Shown piece by piece: positions 1 to 12,306 of a DNA stretch of 64,000 bases; the first letter of the stretch is position 1, and every line of letters starts with the position of its first letter. The DNA is from Mycolicibacterium moriokaense. Lineage in GTDB: Bacteria; Actinomycetota; Actinomycetes; Mycobacteriales; Mycobacteriaceae. The notes below the pieces were generated by a model. That model ran no database searches. It saw nothing but the letters and a program-made list of their open reading frames with translations, and was not told the origin of the DNA. The position numbers were made by a program, and so were the translations under genes. The DNA lies in contig NZ_QQBJ01000002.1 of the NCBI RefSeq assembly GCF_003347205.1, forward strand, positions 248,001 to 312,000. The letters run 5' to 3'.

Positions 1-1774
1 CGCGGTAGTCCTTGTCGCCGTGGATGACCAGCATCGGGGTGCGGATGTCAGCGACGAACCGGTGCGGCGAGTTGGCATCGGCCATCCCCCGGTCCATCTC
101 GCGCAGCCAGTAATACGCGGCGTCGGTGGTGGCGCCGAACTGGTCGAGCGCCCACAGGCTGGCATGGGTGACGATCGCGTCGAACCGGTCGGTGTGGCCG
201 GCGATCCAGTTCGCCATGTACCCGCCGAACGAGCCGCCCATCGCGGCCGTACGCTCGGCGTCGATTCGCGGGTGGGCGCATGCGGCATCGGTGATCGCCA
301 TCAGATCGTCGTACGGCGCGCCTCCCCACGCTCCCCAGCCGCGTTGGACGAACTGCTGGCCGTAGCCGGTCGACAAGGCCGGATCGGGCAACAGGACCGC
401 GTAGCCGCGGGCGGCGAGCACCCAGGGGTTCCACCGCCAGTGCCAGCAGTTCCAGCTGGCCAGCGGCCCGCCGTGCACCCACAGCAGCAGCGGCGCCGGG
501 TCTTGCCCTTCTGGGCCCTGCGGCAGCACCAGCCACGACCGCAGCGCCTTCCCGTCCTCGGCGGTCGCGACAATCTCGGTGACCGAACCAGGCAGTGCGG
601 GCGCCTCGACGCACGGCAGTTCCGTGACGGCGCCGTCGGCGTCGATGCGGACCGGATGCGGCGCCGCCGCATAGGAACTGCGCAGCGCGTAGACGACGCC
701 GCCGGGCGCGGCTGCCACATCGGTGTAGGCGAAGTCGTCGGTCGTCAACGCCTCGATGCTGCCGTCGCCGACGTCGACCCGATAGATCGGGCGGCGACCG
801 TTGTCGTCACAGGTGACCAGCAGGGCGTCGCCGTCGAGCGACCACCTGATGGATGCCGGCCAGCGGTCCCAGTCGCTGGCCAACTCCGTCGGCTGCCCGC
901 CGAACCGCAAGCAGCCCAGGCTGATTCGCGGCGCCTGCTGCGGCGTCGAAAGCGACTCGCGAAGGTAGGCCACCGATGACCCGTCCGGTGAGATCGCCGG
1001 GCTGCCCAGGTCCGCATCGCGCTCGTCGGCAATGACGGCGTGCTCGCCGGTATCGATGTCGATCCGCATCAGCACGCAGCGCCGGGATGCGCCGGTCCCG
1101 GGCCGCTGCCATGTGGTGACCACGAAGCGGCCGTCGCGACTGACGTCGAAGTCGTTGTTCCGCAGCGCTTCACCCGGCCGTGGCGTCAGATCGACGGGCG
1201 CCTGCTGGTCACCCAGGTCCAGCGCGAGCAGGTGCGGCGCGTCAGGACCGAGGTCGGAGTCCCAGTGCCGAATCGGGTAGCCGCTGTGCAGGATCGCGGT
1301 GATCTTGTTGTCCTTGCGCAGATCACGCTGCCGACGGTCGTCGTCGAGGGTGCCCGCCGACGGCAGCAGTGGCGCACACACCACCGCTTTGGCCGCGTCG
1401 CGGGCCGTCTTGACGGACTGAACCCCGCCGGGCGGCGCGAAGACTTCGACGGCCTCGCCGCCTGCCGCGGGCAGTCGCCACAGCGCGGCAGGCGGCTTGT
1501 CGTCGTCCCCGGACGGACGCACCGCGACGAACAACACGTCGTTGTCGGCGGTGAAGGCGGGCGCCGACTCGCCCTTGGCGCCCCGTGTCAGCCGTCGCGC
1601 CTGCGATCGCCCTTCCGGGTCGAGTTCCCAGACGGCCGTGACGTATTCGGTGCGCTTGTCGTTGAGTTCGCTGACGGTCGTCACGACCCGAGAGCCGTCG
1701 CGCGACACCGCAAGCCCGGACACCCGCGGCAGCGCCAGGTAGTCGTCGAGATCGCCGAACGGGGTTTCGCTCAT
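1..1774 (-). CDS. S9 family serine peptidase (acylaminoacyl/prolyl oligopeptidase type), C-terminus cut by window edge
   Basis: Read on the minus strand from ATG at 1774, the frame stays open to position 1 (about 591 residues). It begins MSETPFGDLDDYLALPRVSG, typical of a beta-propeller followed by an alpha/beta-hydrolase domain. The C-terminal third carries LLLWVHGGP (oxyanion region), the nucleophile elbow GGSFGGYMAN with its serine, and near the edge VIHGDKDYR, which supplies the acid residue. The catalytic histidine should lie beyond the window. S9C enzymes are usually about 620-650 residues, so roughly 30-60 are missing. The predicted role is cytoplasmic hydrolysis of short or N-acylated peptides. 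It is divergent from the HxlR-thioesterase operon across 63 bp. The family call is firm; the substrate is unknown. Confidence 0.9.
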   Translation of the reverse strand, partial: MSETPFGDLDDYLALPRVSGLAVSRDGSRVVTTVSELNDKRTEYVTAVWELDPEGRSQARRLTRGAKGESAPAFTADNDVLFVAVRPSGDDDKPPAALWRLPAAGGEAVEVFAPPGGVQSVKTARDAAKAVVCAPLLPSAGTLDDDRRQRDLRKDNKITAILHSGYPIRHWDSDLGPDAPHLLALDLGDQQAPVDLTPRPGEALRNNDFDVSRDGRFVVTTWQRPGTGASRRCVLMRIDIDTGEHAVIADERDADLGSPAISPDGSSVAYLRESLSTPQQAPRISLGCLRFGGQPTELASDWDRWPASIRWSLDGDALLVTCDDNGRRPIYRVDVGDGSIEALTTDDFAYTDVAAAPGGVVYALRSSYAAAPHPVRIDADGAVTELPCVEAPALPGSVTEIVATAEDGKALRSWLVLPQGPEGQDPAPLLLWVHGGPLASWNCWHWRWNPWVLAARGYAVLLPDPALSTGYGQQFVQRGWGAWGGAPYDDLMAITDAACAHPRIDAERTAAMGGSFGGYMANWIAGHTDRFDAIVTHASLWALDQFGATTDAAYYWLREMDRGMADANSPHRFVADIRTPMLVIHGDKDYR

Positions 1775-1800
1775 CCGAAGTTCGTAGCACAGAGCAGTGG

Positions 1801-1815
1801 GTTTGATATTCAAAC
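1801..1815. promoter_or_regulatory. Palindromic operator-like site between divergent genes
   Basis: GTTTGA-TAT-TCAAAC has perfect 6-bp arms around 3 bp. It sits in the 63-bp gap between the S9 peptidase start (1774) and the HxlR regulator start (1838). HxlR proteins usually bind short AT-rich palindromes near their own promoter, so this is the likely autoregulatory site. Binding is inferred. Confidence 0.5.
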
Positions 1816-1837
1816 TCACTGCTGGCACACTGGCGCC

Positions 1838-2233
1838 ATGACCACCGCGCCGCTGGCCGGGCTTCCCGGCAGGCCATGCCCGATCGCGGCGGCACTCGAA
1901 CTGGTCGGTGAGCGATGGGCGCTGCTGGTCGTCCGCGAGATCGCGCTCGGTGCGCACCGCTTCTCCGACATCGTCGCGGGCACAGGGGCACCTCGGGACC
2001 GCATCTCGGCCAGGCTCAAGGCCCTGGAGAGCGCCGGAGTCATCGAGCGAACGCCCTACCACGACGGCCCGGTGCGCTACGAATACCGCCTCAGCCGGTC
2101 CGGCGAGGCGCTTCTGCCCGTGCTCGATGCGCTGCTGGAGTGGGGAAAACGTCACGCCGTCGCCCTCGATGACCCCGATCGACAATCCCGATACCGACCG
2201 ATGAGCGAACTGACAGTGAGGGAATCACGATGA
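1838..2233 (+). CDS. HxlR-type winged-helix transcriptional regulator
   Basis: This 131-residue protein starts MTTAPLAGLPGRPCPIAAAL. It has the HxlR core: an N-terminal CPI segment, then LVGERWALLVVREI, then a winged helix containing ISARLKALESAGVIER and a YRLSRSGEALLPVL wing. The cysteine in CPI sits where redox- or quinone-sensing HxlR proteins carry theirs. The ATG at 1838 was chosen because the conserved domain starts there; the frame is open further upstream only across the antisense peptidase. It overlaps the thioesterase gene by ATGA (translational coupling), so it probably controls this operon and perhaps the divergent peptidase. Confidence 0.85.
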   Translation: MTTAPLAGLPGRPCPIAAALELVGERWALLVVREIALGAHRFSDIVAGTGAPRDRISARLKALESAGVIERTPYHDGPVRYEYRLSRSGEALLPVLDALLEWGKRHAVALDDPDRQSRYRPMSELTVRESR

Positions 2234-2760
2234 CCGCAGAGCTGGCCGAGTCGACCACGCGAGACGACTGGGGCCCGCAACGCTCCCGTACCGTCGTCTG
2301 GCACGAGCCGGGGCCGAGCACCGCCAAGGGCCTCACGATGGCCGGACTGGACTATCTGAGGGCCATGGCCGCCGGGGAGCTGCCCCAGCCGCCGATCGCC
2401 GGCCTGCTGCGCTTCGAGATCGCCTCGGCAGATCCCGGACGGGTGGTCTTCACGTGTGAGCCGGACGAGTCGGCGTACAACCCGATCGGCGCCGTGCACG
2501 GCGGCCTGGTCTGCACGCTCCTCGACTCGGTCACCGGCTGCGCGATCCACAGCACACTGCCCAGCGGCAAGGGCTATACCTCGGTTGAGATCAAGGTCAA
2601 CTACCTCAAGGCGGTCCGGCTGAACAGCGGGGTGCTGACCGCGACGGGCACCGTCGTGAAGTCGGGATCGCGGGTCGGCTTCGCCGAGGGGGTCGTCACC
2701 GACGCCGCCGGTGCGGTGGTCGCGACGGCAACCAGCACGCTGCTGGTCTTCGACATATAG
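2230..2760 (+). CDS. PaaI-family hotdog thioesterase
   Basis: The 176-residue protein has a C-terminal hotdog domain. The signature YNPIGAVHGGLVCTLLDSVTG contains the HGG motif with the aspartate of DSVTG in the usual position for PaaI/4HBT-II thioesterases. The segment YTSVEIKVNYLKAV is also typical. About 55 N-terminal residues precede the domain. Such enzymes hydrolyse aromatic or medium-chain acyl-CoAs in the cytoplasm. The start overlaps the HxlR stop by 4 bp, and an FAD monooxygenase follows 31 bp later, so an aromatic or ring-hydroxylation role is plausible but not shown. Confidence 0.85.
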   Translation: MTAELAESTTRDDWGPQRSRTVVWHEPGPSTAKGLTMAGLDYLRAMAAGELPQPPIAGLLRFEIASADPGRVVFTCEPDESAYNPIGAVHGGLVCTLLDSVTGCAIHSTLPSGKGYTSVEIKVNYLKAVRLNSGVLTATGTVVKSGSRVGFAEGVVTDAAGAVVATATSTLLVFDI

Positions 2761-2791
2761 CCCCGCCCGGCCGACCCACTACGTTCGACGG

Positions 2792-4636
<1,845 letters not shown>

Positions 4637-4665
4637 ATGCCGGGCCCCCGATGGGGACCCGGCAT
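4637..4665 (-). terminator. Intrinsic-terminator-like hairpin after rpfE
   Basis: ATGCCGGG-CCCC pairs with GGGG-A-CCCGGCAT around a CGAT loop: about 12 bp of stem with one unpaired A. On the minus strand it starts 30 nt after the rpfE stop and is followed by the pyrimidine-rich CTTCTTATTC, consistent with a weak Rho-independent terminator. Confidence 0.7.
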
Positions 4666-4694
4666 CATTCGCGTCTAGTGCGGCGCTTCGGGTT

Positions 4695-5200
<506 letters not shown>

Positions 5201-5404
5201 CACACGCAGGTTCGTGGTTTGAAATTATTTGCTCGTTTTCGAGCGACGTCAGGAACGTACAAACCCATCTCGGCGAAGTCATATCGGGTGAAGGCCGTGT
5301 CGCGTTTAGATCACGGTCAGATCACGGCGGCCATCAGGGGTTGTCCTCGCAGGTCATCACGGCGTGTCGGGCGTCGCGTCAGACCCGTAACCGCGCACGC
5401 TGTA

Positions 5405-5420
5405 CGTGAGCCAAATCACG
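5405..5420. promoter_or_regulatory. CRP/Cmr-like binding site upstream of rpfE
   Basis: CGTGA-GCCAAA-TCACG is a perfect 16-bp dyad in the GTGA-N6-TCAC format of mycobacterial CRP (Rv3676-type) sites. It lies about 390 nt before the rpfE start, just outside the structured leader. CRP control of an rpf gene (rpfA) is known in M. tuberculosis. Occupancy here is inferred. Confidence 0.55.
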
Positions 5421-5468
5421 ACCATTTTGTGACCTGGGACACCGCCAAACTGGTTGATAGTGCAAAGG

Positions 5469-5492
5469 AATCTGGGCCAGATCGCCCAGATT
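5469..5492. repeat. Perfect 9-bp inverted repeat
   Basis: AATCTGGGC and GCCCAGATT flank a CAGATC spacer. There is no T-run on either side, so it is not a classic terminator. It may be a protein-binding dyad or an RNA hairpin in the gap between rpfE and mobA. Confidence 0.45.
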
Positions 5493-6016
5493 AGGCTTCC
5501 ACCAGCGTGTTTCGAACTTAAACCCCCGAAGTAGTTCGCTGTAAGCCTCTCTCATCGGTCATATGCTTAATCCGTTGTAACACAGTCATTTTCAGTTGAG
5601 CAGGCGCGATCGGCACAACTGTATGGCTGAAGATGCAGACCACGTTACAACGCGAGATACTCAGAGGTTCAACATCTCTCATCCCGTCGGGCGGTTGAGG
5701 CGATCCTGACACCGACAGGCCGACGGACGCACTGACGGCTTTGGCGTGTCAGGACCGCATTGCGAAGTCGGAGTCGATCGAAGTACGCACCTCTGTCGCC
5801 GCATACGACGGCACTTCGAGCCGTTCTGCCAGCGTCACTGGGTCACGAAACATCGAAATAAACACGGAGAGAATAGGTTTCACGTGCATCATCGGATGGC
5901 AACCACGGCCGGCAGATTGCAGTCGAATGGCCGTCTTATCACGTGGAATTAACGGAATAAGAGCACGGAATAACGGAAACGAACTGCGAAATACAAATAC
6001 AGCAATTTGCTGCAAA
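5493..6016. other. Long intergenic stretch of lower GC with no convincing gene
   Basis: Between rpfE and mobA about 1 kb lacks a supported gene. From about 5500 the composition shifts to roughly half AT, with rare-for-this-genome words (GGAATTAACGG, AATACAAATAC). Short open frames exist on both strands (for example 5749-6015 minus, TTG start), but none has a ribosome binding site, recognisable motif or the usual third-position GC. It could be a decayed gene or a transferred remnant. M. tuberculosis has two small genes (Rv2451, Rv2452c) at the equivalent place. Confidence 0.45.
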
Positions 6017-6033
6017 CATTACCTAAGGTAATG
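6017..6033. repeat. Palindrome just downstream of mobA
   Basis: CATTACC-TAA-GGTAATG has perfect 7-bp arms. It starts 10 nt after the mobA stop (minus strand). It is too AT-rich and short to be a strong terminator, and looks more like a regulator dyad. Confidence 0.4.
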
Positions 6034-6042
6034 AGGCGGATG

Positions 6043-6609
6043 TCAGGACAGGTCGGCGGTGGTGTTGACGTTCGTCAACGCTCGCTGCGTCGGCATCACG
6101 ATGCGCTGTGTGTCGACGGTGTCCACCAACGCACGCATACTCCGCTCCCCCGCCTCGATCAGCGCATCGACACGATCCGCCAGGTCCGTCCGGTAGATAC
6201 CCGCCAGATAGTGATCGCGGCCGTCCCACGGCAGCACCACGTCGACCTTCAACCGCGCCGCGTGCTCGGCGAGCTCGTCGATCAATTCAGTCGTCATGTG
6301 CGGCATGTCCACGGCGCATACGAACGCCAGCTCACAGCCGGCGTCAGCGGCTGCGCGCAGGCCACGGCCGGTCGCCAGCAAGGGGCCGACGCCGCGAACC
6401 TCGTCGCGCAGCACCTCCGCCTGCAGCTCGGGCAGGGGTTGGCCGGGCGCCGCGATGACGAACACCGGGGAGCACCTGGCGCTCAACGCGGAGACGACCA
6501 GCTCGACCATCGTGGAGCCGTCGAACGGCAGTGTTGCTTTGTCCCGTCCCATTCGGCGGGAAGCACCGCCCGCGAGAACGACGGCAGCAAGCGGCACGGG
6601 CGATGTCAC
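6043..6609 (-). CDS. mobA: Molybdenum cofactor guanylyltransferase MobA
   Basis: The 188-residue protein opens with the nucleotidyltransferase signature [20 protein letters not shown] (GTP-binding loop with the R-M-G-x-D-K motif), followed by CAVDMPHM (metal-binding Asp) and [15 protein letters not shown]. It transfers GMP to molybdopterin to make the MGD cofactor in the cytoplasm. Length fits MobA (about 190-200). It lies 10 bp after korB in the same direction, as in M. tuberculosis (Rv2453c after Rv2454c), and is probably cotranscribed with korAB. Confidence 0.93.
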   Translation of the reverse strand: MTSPVPLAAVVLAGGASRRMGRDKATLPFDGSTMVELVVSALSARCSPVFVIAAPGQPLPELQAEVLRDEVRGVGPLLATGRGLRAAADAGCELAFVCAVDMPHMTTELIDELAEHAARLKVDVVLPWDGRDHYLAGIYRTDLADRVDALIEAGERSMRALVDTVDTQRIVMPTQRALTNVNTTADLS

Positions 6610-6619
6610 GTCACAGAGA

Positions 6620-7686
6620 TTAGTCGACGGTCCAGGTGTCTTTACCGCGCAGCAGCGCCTGCAGCGCCGCCGTGTCGTGCGGCCTGTCCTCGCGAGCGGA
6701 TGCGACCTGCATGCGAGCCGCGTCGTCGTAGGTCGGCTTGCTGACCTGGCGGAAGATACCCATCACCATGTGCTCGAGGTTCTGCTCGGACAGCCGTGAC
6801 AGCGCGAACGCGTACGCGGGGTCCTCGACCTGCGAGTTGTGCACCACGATCTCGTCGACCGACACGTCGGCCGTCTTGGCCACCTCGAGCCCGTAACCCG
6901 ACTTGACCACGCAGTACTCGCCGTCGGCGCCGAAGGTGATGGGCTCGCCGTGGTGGACGTTGATCAGCCGCTCGTCGGCGCCCTCCTTGCGCAGCGCGTC
7001 GAAGGAGCCGTCGTTGAAGATCGGGCAGTCCTGCAAGATCTCGACGATCGCAGCGCCGCGGTGGGCGGCGGCGGCACGCAGCACCTCCGAGAGCCCCTTG
7101 CGGTCGGAGTCCAGCGCACGGCCCACGAAGGTGGCGTCGGCGCCCAGCGCCAGCGACACCGGGTTGAACGGATAGTCCAGCGAGCCCATCGGCGTGGACT
7201 TGGTGATCTTGCCCGTCTCGGACGTCGGCGAGTACTGCCCCTTCGTCAGGCCGTAGATCCGGTTGTTGAACAGCAGGATCGTGATGTTGACGTTGCGGCG
7301 CAGCGCGTGGATCAGGTGGTTGCCGCCGATGGACAGCGCGTCGCCGTCGCCGGTGACGACCCAGACCGACAGATCAGGTCGGGCCAGGGCCAGCCCGGTG
7401 GCGATCGTGGGCGCGCGGCCGTGAATCGAGTGGAAGCCGTAGGTCTCCAGGTAGTACGGGAAGCGGCTAGAGCAGCCGATTCCGCTGACGAACGCGATGT
7501 TCTCGCGCCGGAGGCCCAGCTCAGGCAGGAAGTTACGGATCGTGTTGAGGATGACGTAGTCACCGCACCCGGGGCACCAGCGCACCTCCTGGTCGCTGGT
7601 GAAATCCTTGGCCTTCTGCGGCTCGTCGGTCGTGGGCACCCCGCCGGTGCCGGCCGTCAGCCCGAGATCAGTCCCTACCAGGTCAG

Positions 7687-7690
<4 letters not shown>
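6620..7690 (-). CDS. korB: 2-oxoglutarate ferredoxin oxidoreductase, beta (TPP) subunit
   Basis: The 356-residue subunit carries the CPGCGDY cysteine motif near residue 38, a second Fe-S-associated Cys in [12 protein letters not shown], and the TPP/Mg motif [20 protein letters not shown] near residue 120. It decarboxylates 2-oxoglutarate with KorA to give succinyl-CoA and reduced ferredoxin, a CoA-dependent, anaerobic-type TCA step known in mycobacteria. Start and korA stop overlap by ATGA (7687-7690), showing tight coupling. Length matches the KorB family. Confidence 0.95.
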
Positions 7691-9651
<1,961 letters not shown>

Positions 9652-9963
9652 GACCCCTGCCTCTCATGCTGCTTCGACGGGCCCCTCAGTCGCGGGTAAT
9701 CGCGCCACGGGTGCCGACGTCGACAAATTTGCTGTCACTCGCAGTACCGATTAAACCACTTCTCTTAGGCACGCCTTCACCCGACTCGCGGATTACCCGC
9801 ACGTTACGGTACGGCGAACGCACTGTTCAGCGACGTGCGCGGCAACGCGATGAGACAAAATTGTGTGTTTCGTCACGTTATTGAGGCGCTCTTACTCTAA
9901 GGAAAAAGTTACCGACTGGTAGCTGTGCGCTAGCACTGCTCGACAGTGGCTAGCACCCCTGTT
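9652..9963. other. Intergenic region upstream of korA
   Basis: No gene is seen. On the minus strand it should contain the korA promoter. A locally AT-rich patch (about 9850-9915, including GGAAAAAGTTACC) precedes the large inverted repeat. I could not assign promoter boxes with confidence. Confidence 0.4.
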
Positions 9964-10026
9964 CGCGAAACGGAGTTCCGGTACGCCCTCACTCGCGCAC
10001 TTTCTGTACCGGAATTCCGTTTCGCG
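9964..10026. repeat. Long imperfect inverted repeat (21-bp arms) downstream of the LacI gene
   Basis: The arms 9964-9984 and 10006-10026 are 21 bp each with a single mismatch (CGGAGTTCCG against CGGAATTCCG) around a 21-nt spacer. On the minus strand it begins 15 nt after the LacI-type stop, so its transcript would fold into a strong hairpin that could terminate it or insulate korA. The outer word CGCGAAACGGA recurs at about 53070-53080, between two convergent genes, suggesting a dispersed element. Confidence 0.6.
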
Positions 10027-10041
10027 GTAAGAGCACGGGCT

Positions 10042-11046
10042 TCACGCCGGCAGATTGAACGGCGTGATCACCTGGATGGGCGCGGGCCGCGCCGGCTCGG
10101 CAGGCAGCGCGCCGCGTTCCTGCAGGATCAACCGCATCGCCAGGCGCGCGTCGGCGCGCAGGTCGTTGTGCAGGACGACCGAGATGCGCCCGTCGCGCAG
10201 CAGTCGCCGGTTGTCAGCGTCCAGGTCGTGGGCGATGAAGACACGGCAGTCCCGTCCGATCTTGTCGAAGGCCGCCACGGTGGCGGCGTTCCCCCCGCCC
10301 ACGGAGTAGACGGCCTGCACCGACGGGTTGTCCTCGAGGGCCTCCAGCACCAACCGCTCGTTCGTCGCGTCGATGCCGTCGCTGTCGCCGACCTCGACGA
10401 TCTGGCGACCCGATCCCCGCAGCGCGGACCGGAACCCGACCTCGCGTTCGCCCTCGCCCCGGAAGACATTGCGGCTGAGCGTGATCAACACGTCCGACGG
10501 CGACGCGCCGAGCCACTGCCCCATCAGGTAGGCCGCGGTCACCCCCGCGCCGTGGTTGTCGATGCCCACATAGGAGCAACGGGCACTGCCGGGCACGTCG
10601 GTCGCATACGTCACGACGGGCACACCGCCTGCCACCAGACCGTCGATCGCCTCGGCGACCTCGGGTTGGTCCTGGGCCTTCAGGATCACCCCTTGACTAC
10701 CGCGTAGGCGCGCCAGCGCGTCGACCATCTGTGCCGTCGAACCGGTCTCCCACAGATGAAAGCGGGCCCTCAACATGGCGGGTGCGAAGGCGGGCAGTTC
10801 CGCTTCGACCGCGGCGCGGAAGGCATCGGAGAACCGGTGCGGGGTCTGCATCACGACGTCGATCAGGTAGCGCCTGCCGTTCAGCCGCAACTGGGCGCGC
10901 TGTTTGTCCAGGTCGGCGATCGCCTGCGTGACCTCGGCGCGGGTGTTCTCCCGCACCCCCGGGCGGTTGTTCAGAACCCGGTCGACCGTGGCCTCGCTCA
11001 GCCCGGACTGCTGGGCGATTTCGCGAACCTTGAAACGGTGCGCCAC
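10042..11046 (-). CDS. LacI-family regulator of the adjacent polyol cassette
   Basis: The 334-residue protein starts with a LacI helix-turn-helix (FKVREIAQQSGLSEATVDRVL, with NNRPGV as hinge entry). A periplasmic-binding-protein-like sensor domain follows (ITLSRNVFRGEGEREVGF; YSVGGGNAATVAAFDKIG). The GTG at 11046 was chosen because GAGGAG lies 7 nt upstream and the HTH begins right after it; the same frame is open further upstream only as an antisense shadow of the oxygenase. It is divergent from the PhyH-Gfo-IolE-like operon across about 100 bp, so it most likely represses that operon until a sugar or cyclitol signal binds. Confidence 0.9.
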   Translation of the reverse strand: MAHRFKVREIAQQSGLSEATVDRVLNNRPGVRENTRAEVTQAIADLDKQRAQLRLNGRRYLIDVVMQTPHRFSDAFRAAVEAELPAFAPAMLRARFHLWETGSTAQMVDALARLRGSQGVILKAQDQPEVAEAIDGLVAGGVPVVTYATDVPGSARCSYVGIDNHGAGVTAAYLMGQWLGASPSDVLITLSRNVFRGEGEREVGFRSALRGSGRQIVEVGDSDGIDATNERLVLEALEDNPSVQAVYSVGGGNAATVAAFDKIGRDCRVFIAHDLDADNRRLLRDGRISVVLHNDLRADARLAMRLILQERGALPAEPARPAPIQVITPFNLPA

Positions 11047-11148
11047 GGCGCTTCTCCTCTCTGACGCATCTGCTCGACGTGCGGCTTGAGGTTTTTTTGA
11101 TGGGTTTTTGGTGTTGATCGGGGTCGGGTCGGCTATCAGACTAACTCC

Positions 11149-12306
11149 ATGGCAACGCCGCTGACCACCACATACAAGTCGTGGATCGATGAGTCCGACT
11201 GCAGGCTTGATGACTTCCGCGCCGAGGTATCCCGCGACGCCGAACTGGGCGACTACCCGCACGCCGTCGACGTCCGTGACAACGTCCTCGTCTACCCCAC
11301 CGCGGCGGCCTCGGACCGGCGCGCCCTGCAGGCTGAGCTGATCCGGGCGCTGACCGACGGGCCCGGCGTCGTGGTGTTCGAAGGCGCCTTCGGCGCCGAC
11401 GTCGTCGACCGCGCCAGCACCGCCTTCGCCGCCATCATCGAGGCCCAGCACGCCGCGGGCTCGGCCGCCGGAGACCACTTCGGCACGCCGGGCGCCAACG
11501 ACCGCATCTGGAACGCCGCGCAGAAACTCGCGCTGCACGCGCCCGACGTGTTCGCGCAGTACTACGCCAACGACACCCTGGCACTGATCTCGCAGGCCTG
11601 GCTGGGCCCGCGCTACCAGATCACCTCGCAGGTCAACGTCGTCAATCCCGGCGGCAAAGCACAGGTTCCGCACCGCGACTACCACCTGGGCTTCGTCGCG
11701 CCCGACGACCTGGCGGCCTATCCCGCGCACCTGCATCGCACCTCGCCGGCGCTGACGCTGCAGGGCGCGGTCGCCCACTGCGACATGCCGATCGAGAGCG
11801 GGCCGACGATGCTGCTGCCCTACTCGCAGCGGTTCCTCGGCGGCTACATCGCCTTCAACCGGCCCGAGTTCATCGAGTTCTTCGCGGCGCATCACGTGCA
11901 GGTGCCGCTGCAAAAGGGCGACGCCGTCTTCTTCAACCCCGCGCTGTATCACGGCGCCGGCTCCAACGTCTCCGCCGACATCTCCCGGATGGCCAACCTG
12001 CTGCAGGTGTCGTCGCCGTTCGGGCGCGCGATGGAGGCACTGGACCGCACCGCCATGGTGCGGGCGATCTACCCGGCACTGCTCGCGATGAAGGCCGCCG
12101 GCCGCCCGCAGCGCGAGTTGCACAACGCGGTCGTGGCGACCGCGGAAGGCTATGCGTTTCCCACCAACCTCGACCTCGACCAGCCCATCGGCAGCCTCGC
12201 CCCGCCGTCGCAGGTCGACGTCGTGCTGGCCGCACTGGCCGACGACTCCACACCGGAACAACTCGACATCGCACTGCGCGACCAGAACGATCGGAGAATC
12301 CCATGA
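11149..12306 (+). CDS. PhyH-family Fe(II)/2-oxoglutarate-dependent oxygenase
   Basis: The 385-residue protein has the phytanoyl-CoA-dioxygenase fold: the H-x-D pair of the facial triad in PHRDYHLGF (about residue 174), the distal histidine in NPALYHGAGSN (about residue 267), and a nearby arginine (ISRMANLL) for 2-oxoglutarate. It would hydroxylate, or by hydroxylation demethylate, a small substrate in the cytoplasm. It is first in a four-gene operon with ATGA-type overlaps to two dehydrogenases and an IolE-like isomerase/dehydratase, divergent from LacI. That context argues for a sugar or cyclitol derivative rather than phytanoyl-CoA. The family is firm; the substrate is inferred. Confidence 0.85.
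   Translation: MATPLTTTYKSWIDESDCRLDDFRAEVSRDAELGDYPHAVDVRDNVLVYPTAAASDRRALQAELIRALTDGPGVVVFEGAFGADVVDRASTAFAAIIEAQHAAGSAAGDHFGTPGANDRIWNAAQKLALHAPDVFAQYYANDTLALISQAWLGPRYQITSQVNVVNPGGKAQVPHRDYHLGFVAPDDLAAYPAHLHRTSPALTLQGAVAHCDMPIESGPTMLLPYSQRFLGGYIAFNRPEFIEFFAAHHVQVPLQKGDAVFFNPALYHGAGSNVSADISRMANLLQVSSPFGRAMEALDRTAMVRAIYPALLAMKAAGRPQRELHNAVVATAEGYAFPTNLDLDQPIGSLAPPSQVDVVLAALADDSTPEQLDIALRDQNDRRIP

Noticed and set aside
5749-6015. Possible 88-residue protein on the minus strand
   Set aside because: It has a TTG start without a ribosome binding site, no family motif, and composition unlike neighbouring genes. Left as unsupported.
6041-6050. TGTCAGGACA, the same core as the candidate inositol GntR operator
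   Set aside because: It overlaps the last codons and stop of mobA, lacks the flanking AA...AA and the TTGAC box, and is not next to an inositol gene. Probably chance.
11080-11130. T-rich tract (TTTTTTTGATGGGTTTTTGG) as a LacI operator in the divergent gap
   Set aside because: It is striking in a high-GC genome, but I could not find a convincing dyad with a CG centre, so no operator is claimed.
11047-12261. Long open frame on the minus strand continuing upstream of the LacI gene through the PhyH gene
   Set aside because: It is the antisense shadow of a high-GC gene. The LacI domain starts at 11046 with its own ribosome binding site, and the extension is arginine/valine-rich low-complexity sequence.
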